This document shows, piece after piece, positions 18,142-25,608 of a stretch of DNA of 45,698 nucleotides (position 1 is the stretch's first letter; each line of letters opens with the position of its first letter). Location: NCBI GenBank assembly GCA_011524395.1, contig WTKN01000021.1, positions 1 through 45,698 on the forward strand, in the 5' to 3' direction. The translations under genes were made by a program, and so were the position numbers. A model generated the notes under the pieces. The model was not told the origin of the DNA and did no database searches. It saw only the letters and a program-made list of their open reading frames with translations. The DNA comes from Moorena sp. SS36440bin_2 (lineage in GTDB: Bacteria > Cyanobacteriota > Cyanobacteriia > Cyanobacteriales > Coleofasciculaceae).

Positions 18142-18245
18142 GGTGCATCTCATATTTGTAAAACAAGGGAATCGGGAGTAGTGTGGAAGTTTGATTATTT
18201 AGACTTATTAAAAATACGGCGTTTTTTATCAGACATTGATTAGCC

Positions 18246-18665
18246 TTATAAAGTCCAATCTTCCACTTGTAAACCGGGAACCTTATTAAAATCTCTTTGA
18301 TTACGGGTTACTACAGTTCCTTTAACCGCAAGAGCAATTGCTGCAATTCTTAAATCTCTGGTTCCAATCCGGATTTTTTGGCGGACTAAATCATTATAAA
18401 TTAGGGAAGCTTCGGGAGTGAACTCAAGCACGTTTATGGTTGCGATATCATCCAATAATTCCTTCAAGCGTCGGTAGGCTAAAACAAGTTCATTAGGGGA
18501 GTTTGCACGTCTAATAATACTGAGCCTTCCTCTAATTTGCTCTTCAGCTGAAATAATAGTAATCGCTATTTCCTGGGATTTTATTGTAGTAATTTGTTTA
18601 CGGATACCCAGATGTCCTCGCTGCAAAAGCGACAAATGATCAGTATCGATAATCCACAAACTCAC
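18246..18665 (-). CDS. vapC: VapC-family PIN-domain toxin
   Basis: 139 aa with a GTG start at 18665 that overlaps the antitoxin stop (GTGA), a typical translational coupling. PIN-domain acidic residues are visible: Asp7 (WIIDTDHL), Glu41/42 (SAEEQIRGR), Asp104 (GTRDLRIAA) and Asp125 (TRNQRDF). VapC toxins are Mg-dependent RNases, many cutting tRNA or rRNA; the target here is unknown. The full set of acidic residues suggests an active enzyme. It ends 104 bp from the convergent DUF29 gene. Confidence 0.9.
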   Translation of the reverse strand: MSLWIIDTDHLSLLQRGHLGIRKQITTIKSQEIAITIISAEEQIRGRLSIIRRANSPNELVLAYRRLKELLDDIATINVLEFTPEASLIYNDLVRQKIRIGTRDLRIAAIALAVKGTVVTRNQRDFNKVPGLQVEDWTL

Positions 18666-18889
18666 TTAGCTTCCTCTTGATCATTCAATTCTTGTCGGTC
18701 AGCTTCAATGTAAGCTAACATGTCATCAAATTGTGGATCGTCTTGATATTTTCCCGCTAATTTGAGCCAAGGGTTTTCTTGAACGTCTAATTCCTTCTGG
18801 AGTACCTTAAATACAGCTTTCTTTCCCTCTAAAGGTAATTGCTGTACTAACATAATTACTTGCTCAACTGTTAGATCTAAGGTGGGCAT
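18662..18889 (-). CDS. vapB: Antitoxin partner of VapC
   Basis: About 75 aa (start taken at the ATG at 18889; 18898 is an alternative three codons upstream). It has an N-terminal helical segment (LDLTVEQVIMLVQQLPLEGKK) and an acidic, charged C-terminus (ADRQELNDQEEAK) expected to wrap around the toxin. It is not a recognisable AbrB or RHH fold by eye. The 4-bp overlap with the toxin gene and its length support the antitoxin role. Such proteins usually repress their own promoter; no operator was identified. Confidence 0.78.
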   Translation of the reverse strand: MPTLDLTVEQVIMLVQQLPLEGKKAVFKVLQKELDVQENPWLKLAGKYQDDPQFDDMLAYIEADRQELNDQEEAK

Positions 18890-19071
18890 ACCGATCACGT
18901 TGTGAAAGTTTCTACTTTTTTTAGTATATAGCGGTTTCTAGCTTAATGAGGTATACAGGATTTGTTACCTGTTCCCTTTGCTAGAATTTTGTCAGTCAAT
19001 CAGGGCGTCTTCTTCATCAAATATGTATCGAGTTCCGAATACTGAGAAAATAAGCTATCTATCAAGGACGA

Positions 19072-19293
19072 TTACTTCAGACATTCCCAATCCTCTTCTT
19101 CAAGGATAGAAGTGACCAAATCTCCCAAGGTTCTACCTTTACCGGCAATAGCAGCTGAGGGAGTCCGGCGCAATACGTTTGGTTCACTATCCGAAAGAAT
19201 TGTCACAATTACACGAGCTTTGGAAACTTTTGGTGCATCTGTTAACCATTGAATTTGACCATTTTCGATAATGGCTTCATAACTTTTAAGCAT
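19072..19293 (-). CDS. Antitoxin-like small protein, no toxin adjacent
   Basis: 73 aa. It begins SYEAIIENGQIQWL with ARVIVTIL, a short beta-rich N-terminus, followed by RRTPSAAIAGKGRTLGD and an acidic end EEEDWECLK. This layout is common among small cyanobacterial proteins that sit beside PIN or RelE-type toxins. Here the flanking DNA (18899-19071 and 19294-19453) has no toxin ORF, so it is either an orphan antitoxin or an unrelated regulator. Assignment rests on resemblance only. Confidence 0.6.
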   Translation of the reverse strand: MLKSYEAIIENGQIQWLTDAPKVSKARVIVTILSDSEPNVLRRTPSAAIAGKGRTLGDLVTSILEEEDWECLK

Positions 19294-19453
19294 TGCTCTC
19301 TCCTGGTTTAAAAGCTAATGTTGGATTGGAATACAACGCATTTCTCTATGTCTACGCTAATAATAGTGATTATCACCCCGTCAGGTTTGTGCTACCAAAA
19401 AACATCTGAGTAAAAATTTCTGATGTCTCAGTCTGCTGTATCGAGAACAATTT

Positions 19454-19687
19454 TCACACTTCTCCCCATTCTTCTGTCGTAGGAGTTGTTAAATCCTCAA
19501 AATACTGTACTTTACCGCGCATTTGTCCAAATAACTGTTCTGTTGAAGGGAAATTGCTGGCATATTTAGAAATTCTCACCACTGGTTTGCCCCGATCAGT
19601 GACTACAATTTCTTCCCCTTCTGACTCTACAAGCTCCAAAAACTCCAGCAGTTGGCTTTTTAGTATACTTTTGGAAATTGTTTTCAT
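19454..19687 (-). CDS. Phd/YefM-family antitoxin, orphan
   Basis: 77 aa. The Phd/YefM signature is clear: an N-terminal SILKSQLLEFLELVESEGEEIVVTDRGKPVVRI, giving the DNA-binding and dimerisation fold, and an acidic C-terminal tail that would neutralise a toxin. No Doc, YoeB or PIN toxin gene is found within 160 bp on either side. Either the toxin has been lost or the protein acts on a toxin encoded elsewhere. Members of this family normally repress their own operon. Confidence 0.82.
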   Translation of the reverse strand: MKTISKSILKSQLLEFLELVESEGEEIVVTDRGKPVVRISKYASNFPSTEQLFGQMRGKVQYFEDLTTPTTEEWGEV

Positions 19688-19880
19688 TTAGATACTACTG
19701 ACGCACTTAATTAAGATTATAATTATATCACATTTACAGGGTTTTTAATAGCTATCAGGTACACAGGATTTTTTTTCTCTTCCCTGTTCCATAAACAACC
19801 ATAACTATGTACTCAATAAAGTCGCAAACCGCTATAAAATAGGCTGACCCCTGAGCGCTAAATCCTTACTCACAAAAAAA

Positions 19881-19899
19881 AGTACCCTTGTTGGGTACT
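19881..19899 (-). terminator. Stem-loop with minus-strand T-run
   Basis: A perfect 7-bp stem, AGTACCC/GGGTACT, with a 5-nt loop. Read on the minus strand it is followed by eight T residues, the layout of an intrinsic terminator. No minus-strand gene ends here, so it could instead be part of the LysM-gene leader, or end an unannotated RNA. Confidence 0.5.
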
Positions 19900-19934
19900 G
19901 TTGAAGCTTGATGCCATTGTCCATAATGCAAAGT

Positions 19935-19959
19935 AAGCCTCGGTAAGGTCATGAGGCTT
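19935..19959 (+). promoter_or_regulatory. Leader stem-loop before the Gmad2-LysM gene
   Basis: AAGCCTC/GAGGCTT, a 7-bp stem with an 11-nt loop that includes GGTAAGGTCAT, 33 bp before the start codon. It may affect translation; no known riboswitch class was recognised. Confidence 0.4.
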
Positions 19960-19992
19960 CTTGCCGGATAAACTAACCCACAGTAGCTAGTC

Positions 19993-20574
19993 ATGATTCA
20001 GACAATAAACACCAATAGCAAGATTAGCCACCAAACCTCACAGGTTTACACAGGTACCCCTCAGCCAAGAAACAGTCTACCTAGCATTTCCGTTCGTCAG
20101 CCCCTACCCCACGACATTGTTGACAATCCCATCCGTGTCTGCGGCATTGCTACTGGCTTTGAAAACATCATTCATGTCCGTATCCGGGACAATAATGATA
20201 CCGAGTTATTCCGGCATTTTCTAACTGTTGGCGGTAATGGCATCCTCGCTAACTTCTCGGTAAAATTGCCATTAAAAAAAGTACCAGCAACCCCCCAAGG
20301 TACCGTTGAACTTTTCAGTATCTCAGCAGCAAACGGCAGTGAAATCAATCAGGTAGTCGTACCAATAGTTTTCGGCAACGCCTTGCTGCTTCGGTACTTT
20401 GGTTTCTATCAATACACTGTCATCCCCGGAGACACCCTCTTCAGCATCGCCCAACAAGTTTATGGTGACGGCAGATTGTACCCTCGGATATTAGAAGCCA
20501 ACCGACACCAGATTCACCGTCCTAATCAGATCTATCCAGGATTAGTGTTACGAGTTCCAGTCTCAAAGTTTTAG
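19993..20574 (+). CDS. Gmad2 and LysM domain protein
   Basis: 193 aa. Residues ~35-130 look like a Gmad2 immunoglobulin-like domain: RQPLPHDIVDNPIRVCG, then GFENIIHVRIRDNN, and GTVELFSISAANGSE. A C-terminal LysM domain follows (about 142-190; YTVIPGDTLFSIAQQVYGDG and PNQIYPGLVLRVP), which typically binds peptidoglycan or other GlcNAc polymers. There is no clear signal peptide; the first 30 residues are polar and Ser/Thr/Asn-rich, so export is uncertain. A role at the cell wall or sheath is inferred from the domains. Two leader stem-loops precede it. Confidence 0.85.
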   Translation: MIQTINTNSKISHQTSQVYTGTPQPRNSLPSISVRQPLPHDIVDNPIRVCGIATGFENIIHVRIRDNNDTELFRHFLTVGGNGILANFSVKLPLKKVPATPQGTVELFSISAANGSEINQVVVPIVFGNALLLRYFGFYQYTVIPGDTLFSIAQQVYGDGRLYPRILEANRHQIHRPNQIYPGLVLRVPVSKF

Positions 20575-20618
20575 TTATAGCGGTTTGCGACTTTATTGAG
20601 TACATATTTCTGGGTTTT

Positions 20619-20717
20619 TAGGGAACAGGGAGCAGGGACTTCGGAGCAGGGAGCAGAGAACAGGTAAGCAGAGAACAGGTAAGCAGAGAACAGGTAAGCA
20701 TAGAACAGGTAACAGGG
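20619..20717. repeat. STRR with a 15-bp higher-order unit
   Basis: GGGAACA/GGGAGCA heptamers followed by four copies of a 15-bp unit, GCAGAGAACAGGTAA, as shown by regular recurrence of CAGGTAAGCA. Confidence 0.8.
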
Positions 20718-20789
20718 AAGAACGAAAAAATATTGTGTACCTCATTAGACTATAAAAAGCTATAGTGCTAATATAAGCATTTGTTGCCT

Positions 20790-20875
20790 ACTCCCTACTC
20801 CCTACTCCCTGCTCCCTGCTCCCTACTCCCTACTCCCTACTCCCTACTCCCTATTCCTTACTCCCTATTCCCTTT
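20790..20875. repeat. Heptanucleotide STRR (CTACTCC/CTGCTCC)
   Basis: About twelve CTACTCC, CTGCTCC and CTATTCC heptamers ending some ten bases before the SWIM-protein ATG. It is the longest perfect heptamer run in the window. Confidence 0.88.
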
Positions 20876-20884
20876 ACTATATAA

Positions 20885-21748
20885 ATGACAAACTACGAAA
20901 TCGAAACCCAAGAATGGTGGGTAGAACGTTGGAATGACTTACTCAATTCTTATCGCTTCAAAAAGCGTTTAGAACGGGGACGTATCTATGCCAAAGAAGG
21001 CAACATTCTCAGTATTGACTTCCTAGGACCACAAGTAGTGGCCAAAGTTCAAGGAACTGCTCCGGAGCCCTATGAATTAACCATTTCCATCGAACCCTTT
21101 ACTGAGGAAGACTGGAATTATGTGGTGCAAACCCTGGCAAGTAAAGCAATTTACTCAGCTCAGTTATTAGCAGGAGAAATGCCCCATAATATCGAAGAAG
21201 TATTTACATCCAATGGTTTAAGTTTATTTCCCTTCACCCTCTCCGACGTTCGTTCCCGATGCAATTGCCCCGATCCCAAAAATCCTTGTAAGCATATCGC
21301 AGCAGTATACTATGAATTAGGCGATCGCTTCAGTGAAGACCCCTTTGTTTTGTTCCAGTTGCGGGGAAGCACCAAAGAACAAATCCTTGATGCCTTGCGT
21401 AAATTACGGAGTGGTGAAACAGGGGAAACGTCCGCCACAGAGCAGCCATCCTCAATCCCAAATCTCACCTCTGCTGATCAAAACCCTGATCAAAACAGGG
21501 AAGAGGGGGAATCAGCCATCGGCAATCCTGAAACTTCAGTTAATATTCAGCAATTTTGGCAATACGATCAGCCCCTCGATTCTTCCCTCGTGGTAATTGC
21601 ACCACCAACAGATAGTGGAACCGTCCTCGATGTCTTAGGAACAATTCCTTTAGGAGGAGCTGACCCTCGTGTCATGCAGTATCTCAAAGGAATTTATCAG
21701 ATAGTCAGCCAGAAAGCTGTAATTTCTGCATTAAATCGAGATACTTAA
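20885..21748 (+). CDS. SWIM zinc-finger protein
   Basis: 287 aa. The SWIM zinc ligands CxCx(n)CxH are visible in SRCNCPDPKNPCKHIAAVYY (about 134-153). The N-terminal region (WWVERWNDLLNSYRFKKRLERGRIYA, then VVAKVQGT-PEPYELTISIEPF) is typical of bacterial SWIM proteins. A Gln/Asn/Glu-rich linker (~180-220) precedes a C-terminal segment of unknown fold. These proteins frequently accompany a SNF2 helicase like the one at 6674-10027, probably as a DNA- or protein-binding partner; the pairing is family knowledge. Here the two are separated by the TPR/TA island. A long heptamer repeat ends just before the start, so normal promoter and RBS signals are displaced. Confidence 0.88.
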   Translation: MTNYEIETQEWWVERWNDLLNSYRFKKRLERGRIYAKEGNILSIDFLGPQVVAKVQGTAPEPYELTISIEPFTEEDWNYVVQTLASKAIYSAQLLAGEMPHNIEEVFTSNGLSLFPFTLSDVRSRCNCPDPKNPCKHIAAVYYELGDRFSEDPFVLFQLRGSTKEQILDALRKLRSGETGETSATEQPSSIPNLTSADQNPDQNREEGESAIGNPETSVNIQQFWQYDQPLDSSLVVIAPPTDSGTVLDVLGTIPLGGADPRVMQYLKGIYQIVSQKAVISALNRDT

Positions 21749-21750
21749 TG

Positions 21751-22413
21751 CTAACAAGACTTCTGAGCCACACCCTTATACATATAGCCCATAATCTTAG
21801 GAAATTTTGGTTCATAAAACTCTTCTAACGTCAGAATCTGGAAATGGTTTTCAACCAGGTGTTTGATATTACGATTAAGATGACAGCCATCCCCGATAAT
21901 CTTTTGTACAGGAGTTAAGCGATTTTGCCAAACCTGCACCTTAGGCTCATCACTCATGCCATGCTCAATAAAAAAGAACTTTCCCCCTGGTTTGAGGACC
22001 CGATAAATTTCTTGTATAGCCTGATTTACTTTAGTAATACTGCACAAAGTCCAGGTGCTAACTACACTATCGAAGCTATGATCAGCCATCGGTAAACTTT
22101 CCCCATTTAGCACCCGAAAATCAACAGTAATTTCCGATTCATTAATACGTTTTTTTGCTAAATACTCCATACCATGATTAACATCAATAGTAGTAATTTT
22201 TTGCAGGTTTTTGGGATAATAGCTTAAATTTAATCCTGTGCCAAAGCCAATTTCAAAGACTTCTCCAGACACCTCAGATAAAACCTCTTGACGATACTTG
22301 CTTAAGACCGGGTTAGACATAATCCAGTCCAGAAATCGGGGTAAAATCAACTCTGAATATACACTCATGATAAAATTACCTTGGGATAACCTTGAATTGC
22401 CACTCATTATCAA
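21751..22413 (-). CDS. Class I SAM-dependent methyltransferase
   Basis: 220 aa from the first ATG; an internal ATG at 22368 (MSVYSELILPRFLDW) matches relatives better. The SAM-binding motif I is VFEIGFGTGLNLSYYP, with later TTIDVNHGME (acidic motif post I), FDSVVSTWTLCSI, and RVLKPGGKFFFIEHG. The region after residue 150 (WQNRLTPVQKIIGDGCHLNR) is found in UbiE/PmtA-like methyltransferases that act on lipids or small molecules. The actual substrate is unknown. It ends 2 bp from the convergent SWIM gene. Confidence 0.88.
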   Translation of the reverse strand: MIMSGNSRLSQGNFIMSVYSELILPRFLDWIMSNPVLSKYRQEVLSEVSGEVFEIGFGTGLNLSYYPKNLQKITTIDVNHGMEYLAKKRINESEITVDFRVLNGESLPMADHSFDSVVSTWTLCSITKVNQAIQEIYRVLKPGGKFFFIEHGMSDEPKVQVWQNRLTPVQKIIGDGCHLNRNIKHLVENHFQILTLEEFYEPKFPKIMGYMYKGVAQKSC

Positions 22414-22745
22414 TTATATATATAGCAAGTCTTAATTAGTTATTTGACAAAGTACTGGGTTTTAGGGAGTAGAGAGTAGGGAGTAGGCAGGGCTATTTCA
22501 TTCTGGATCTAGGTAACTAGTTTAGAGGCTTTCAGGCATCCCATACCTGAATTATCGAAGGCTGAAACGACGTATCCTCGTCAATGCATAAAATATTGTA
22601 ATTTAGAATGAAATAGCCCTGAGGGAGTAGGCATGCTAGCAATAGACAATAGGGAAAAAATCCTGTGTACCTTATTACTATGAGAAAACCTATATAAATT
22701 ATAGTAGTAAACATATATATGAGCGTGCAGGCTACCGGGTGAAGT
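22414..22745. other. 332-bp intergenic region with an inverted-repeat element
   Basis: This is the divergent spacer between the methyltransferase and the rhomboid gene. It contains a 134-bp element with 17-bp terminal inverted repeats (22488-22621) inserted in heptamer repeat DNA. The remainder is AT-rich; no ORF is convincing. Confidence 0.7.
22488..22621. mobile_element. 134-bp MITE-like element with perfect 17-bp TIRs
   Basis: The left end CAGGGCTATTTCATTCT is the exact inverse complement of the right end AGAATGAAATAGCCCTG. AGGGAGTAGG flanks both sides (22478-22487 and 22622-22631), consistent with target duplication, although the target is a GGGAGTA heptamer repeat, so the flanks could match by chance. 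There is no ORF inside. It is a different family from the GTTGCTGA elements. Confidence 0.8.
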
Positions 22746-23345
22746 ATGACAAGTATATTTGATTGGATTAATCAATTCCGAAATGCTTGGGGTGACAACT
22801 TCCAGGCGGTGGGTGATTTGGTTCTTTACGCCTGGATTATAAGTTTTGTCAATTTAGTCTTATGCGGGGGAGCACTGAACGAAAAATTTGGTATCCAACC
22901 CCGCAGCTGGCTTGGGCTAGTTGGTATTTTGTTTTCACCCTTCTTGCACAAAGACTGGAAACACTTAATCGGAAACACTATTCCTTTTGCGCTCCTTGGC
23001 TGTTGGGTATTGTTACGAGGAACCGATGATTTCTGGGTCGTGACCTTGGCGATAGTCTTGATTGGTGGTTTGGCTGAATGGCTACTTGGTTCACCTAACA
23101 CGGTCTCTTATGGCGCAAGCGGTCTAGTTTTTGGGTATGTAGCTTTTCTGATCGCACAGGGGTATTTAGAAGATAACCCCCTGTTAGTCATAGGTTCTAT
23201 CGCGATTGGTGGTGTCTATGGTTTTACACTCAGAGGTTTATTGCCTGGTGAAACAGGAATTTCCTGGCAAGGACATTTATTCGGCTTCCTGGCAGGTATG
23301 CTTGCAGCCAGCAATATGGAAACCTTTCGGAATCTCTTTCTGTAA
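22746..23345 (+). CDS. Rhomboid-family intramembrane serine protease
   Basis: 199 aa, about six predicted membrane helices. The catalytic Ser125 is in YGASGLVFG and the catalytic His177 in WQGHLFGFLAG. The HxxxHLxxN-like element appears as HKDWKHLIGN (68-77), giving the oxyanion-side His73 and Asn77. Rhomboids cleave single-pass membrane proteins within the lipid bilayer. All catalytic residues are present, so it is probably active. The start at 22746 gives a short cytosolic N-terminus. Substrate unknown. Confidence 0.92.
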   Translation: MTSIFDWINQFRNAWGDNFQAVGDLVLYAWIISFVNLVLCGGALNEKFGIQPRSWLGLVGILFSPFLHKDWKHLIGNTIPFALLGCWVLLRGTDDFWVVTLAIVLIGGLAEWLLGSPNTVSYGASGLVFGYVAFLIAQGYLEDNPLLVIGSIAIGGVYGFTLRGLLPGETGISWQGHLFGFLAGMLAASNMETFRNLFL

Positions 23346-23438
23346 GCAAACATCCAGCTCCGCTTCATTCTAGTTGGAGCCACAGGCTTACTGGTCACGT
23401 AGTCTGGCTCCTAGCCGTAGTTCCGGTAAAAAAAAAAT

Positions 23439-23464
23439 CCCCGCTAGCGGCCAGACTAGCGAGG
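23439..23464 (-). terminator. Intrinsic-terminator-like hairpin
   Basis: CGCTAG and CTAGCG arms, with CC/GG outside after one mismatch, and an 8-nt loop. Ten A residues (23428-23437) become a T-run on the minus strand. It may also terminate the rhomboid transcript in the plus direction (stop at 23345), as T-rich sequence follows. Confidence 0.55.
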
Positions 23465-23629
23465 TGTGCTTTTCTCTTTGTGTTCTCAATTAATATTATT
23501 GGCTAATCATGTATCATTTGGTGTTTACTTAACGTCAATTTTTCGTGTAATTTCATATAAATTTTTATAAACTTGCTTGTTTTGGTCGATCTAGTTCAAT
23601 CTGAGCATCAGGTGATCTCGATCAAAAAA

Positions 23630-23654
23630 CTCCACTAGCCTGATACTAGTGGAG
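23630..23654 (-). terminator. Intrinsic-terminator-like hairpin
   Basis: A perfect 9-bp stem, CTCCACTAG/CTAGTGGAG, with a 7-nt loop. It is followed on the minus strand by TTTTTTGATC. No minus-strand gene upstream of it is apparent. Confidence 0.55.
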
Positions 23655-24235
23655 GCAGGGTGTGTTATTCGTCAACTTTATCGTAGATATCCGATGTTTG
23701 TGATCTGGTTTGCTTAATGTATGGTTTTGTGTTCGATTTAGTTGTTGCTCAGCATAATCTAGAGTATAGTTTTTATTCATAATATAATACCATAGCATTA
23801 AAATACTGTGGCTGTCAAGGGCAAAAAATCTGGAAGATCAGTAAGTTATAGTAATAGTTGCCTAAACTTGAGTATAATTCCCTAGGAGACAAATAGACTT
23901 TTGTGCAGCGCTTTCTGGTCAGGGATAACAGACAAACGTGAAAGACTAGAGTTATGTAAGGGACAAAAAAAATACCGAAAAGTCCAGAAGTGTCGAGGCA
24001 TTAAAACCTTGACAAGTTATAGAATCTTGATTCGGGAATCCTGACTGGGGAATCCTGACTTTTAGATAACGTTAGTTATGTCTAAATTAAGTTATTTATA
24101 CTGTTAAACACCACGATTATATCGTCATTACCCATTACGGATTACCGATTACTGGTAGCAAAAACCGTAACTAATGGAACTGAATTATCCTGTAATGGTC
24201 ATATTAGAACAGGGTATTAGCAACGGAGACGATCG

Positions 24236-25513
24236 ATGAACCATCAAATGCTTAGTCGTATAGCCACTGTTATGGCAGTCAGCATCCTGCTTACAGGTAT
24301 ATTGGGGTGTGTGTCGGAAAAAACCAATGCCCTTGACCCTCTGCCTAACTCCGAACCAAGGAAAGAATCAATGTCAGCTAAGCAGCAACCAACTCTAAAC
24401 GTAGATACCAATCTTGTAGACGCTAATACTAAATTTGGCTTCAAGCTATTCTCAGAAATTCTCAAGCAGGACACTAACAAGAATATTTTTGTCTCTCCCA
24501 CCAGTATCGCCATTGCCCTAGACATGGCTTACAACGGTGCCAGCGGCGAGACTCAAGAGGCTATGGCAAAAGTCCTAGAATTACAGGGATTAAGTCTAGA
24601 TCAACTCAACCAGGGAAATAACGCCTTAAAAGCTAGCTTGGAAAATGCTGACCCTGATGTCAAGCTTGCCATTGCCAACTCCCTGTGGGCTAACCAGGGC
24701 ATTGACATCAACCCGAAATTTATTAAAAACAACCAGGAATTCTACAAAGCAGAGGTCACAGAACTTGATTTTAGTAGTGCCAAGGCTGCCAAAAAAATTA
24801 ACCGTTGGGTCAAAAATAACACAAACGGCAAAATTAAAACGATTGTCGAACGCACTCAAGCGGATGATTTACTCTTCTTAATCAATGCCATCTATTTCAA
24901 AGGCAGCTGGACGAGAGAATTCGATAAAAGTCAAACCTCTGATCAAGCTTTTTATATCTCTGATTCAAACCAAAAGCAACATCCAATGATGTATCAATAT
25001 GGGAAGTATAAGTACTATGAAAATGATGACTTTCAAGCTGTAAGTATTCCCTACGGTAAAGAACGCCTCAGTTTATATGTTTTCTTACCCCGTGAAGGTC
25101 GCAGCTTGGCAGATTTTCAACAACAACTCACAGCAGAAAACTGGCTACAATGGATGAAAGAGTTTAAGTCTCGGGATGGGTCAATTCGGCTACCCCGCTT
25201 TAAATTTGAATACGATATTAAACTCAACGATTCCCTAAAAGCTTTGGGGATGGATGTTGCCTTTACCAATAATGCTGATTTCTCTAATCTGACCTCTGAA
25301 TCAGCAGCAATTAGTCAAGTCAAGCACAAAACCTTTGTAGAAGTTAATGAAGAAGGCACAGAAGCAGCGGCTGCTACTTCTATTGGTGTTGTTCCCACTT
25401 CAATTAGTATAGAGCAACCATTCAATCTAGTGGTTAATCGTCCTTTTTTCTGTACTGTTCGGGACAATAAAACTGGAGCAATTTTGTTCATGGGTTCGAT
25501 TGTGGAACCATAA
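24236..25513 (+). CDS. Serpin, predicted lipoprotein
   Basis: 425 aa. It begins with a lipoprotein-type signal: hydrophobic VMAVSILLTGILGC with Cys25 in a near-canonical lipobox. A serpin fold follows: NIFVSPTSIAIALDMAYNGASGETQEAM, then LINAIYFKGSWTREFD, and a C-terminal PFFCTVRDNKTGAILFMGSI. The reactive-centre loop hinge, EEGTEAAAATSIG (about 371-383), has the small residues required for loop insertion, so it should be inhibitory. Counting from the hinge Gly as P15 puts P1-P1' at about Thr-Ser. Serpins trap serine or cysteine proteases; the target is unknown. As a lipoprotein it would act in the periplasm or at the outer membrane. ATG at 24236; a run of G/A (AACGGAGACGATCG) precedes it. Confidence 0.92.
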   Translation: MNHQMLSRIATVMAVSILLTGILGCVSEKTNALDPLPNSEPRKESMSAKQQPTLNVDTNLVDANTKFGFKLFSEILKQDTNKNIFVSPTSIAIALDMAYNGASGETQEAMAKVLELQGLSLDQLNQGNNALKASLENADPDVKLAIANSLWANQGIDINPKFIKNNQEFYKAEVTELDFSSAKAAKKINRWVKNNTNGKIKTIVERTQADDLLFLINAIYFKGSWTREFDKSQTSDQAFYISDSNQKQHPMMYQYGKYKYYENDDFQAVSIPYGKERLSLYVFLPREGRSLADFQQQLTAENWLQWMKEFKSRDGSIRLPRFKFEYDIKLNDSLKALGMDVAFTNNADFSNLTSESAAISQVKHKTFVEVNEEGTEAAAATSIGVVPTSISIEQPFNLVVNRPFFCTVRDNKTGAILFMGSIVEP

Positions 25514-25608
25514 GGTATTAGCTATTGAATTAGTTTGAAGGTTATTTAGTTAAAAGTTGAAAGTTAAAGGTTCAGAATATAACCTTTAATCTGGTAACCT
25601 AGTTAACC

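Larger units (their letters stand above)
19688..19992. other. 305-bp intergenic region with two stem-loops
   Basis: It holds two hairpins upstream of the LysM gene: AGTACCC-TTGTT-GGGTACT (19881-19899) and AAGCCTC-11nt-GAGGCTT (19935-19959). An A-run (19874-19881) precedes the first. No ORF is seen. Confidence 0.65.
20575..20884. other. 310-bp repeat-filled spacer before the SWIM gene
   Basis: Almost wholly heptamer repeats: GGGAACA/GAGAACAGGTAAGCA units at 20619-20717 and CTACTCC/CTGCTCC units at 20790-20875, in opposite orientation. This marks the right edge of the accessory island. No CDS. Confidence 0.75.
23346..24235. other. 890-bp intergenic region, two A-tract hairpins
   Basis: Contains the hairpins at 23439-23464 and 23630-23654, each next to an A-run, and short repeats (GATTCGGGAATCCTGACT-like at 24030-24062; ATTACCGATTAC-type at 24120-24155). 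It is upstream of the serpin gene. I found no believable CDS on either strand. Confidence 0.6.

Noticed and set aside
22532-22775. 60-64 aa minus-strand ORFs near the rhomboid gene
   Set aside because: They cross the inverted-repeat element and the rhomboid start region; composition looks random.
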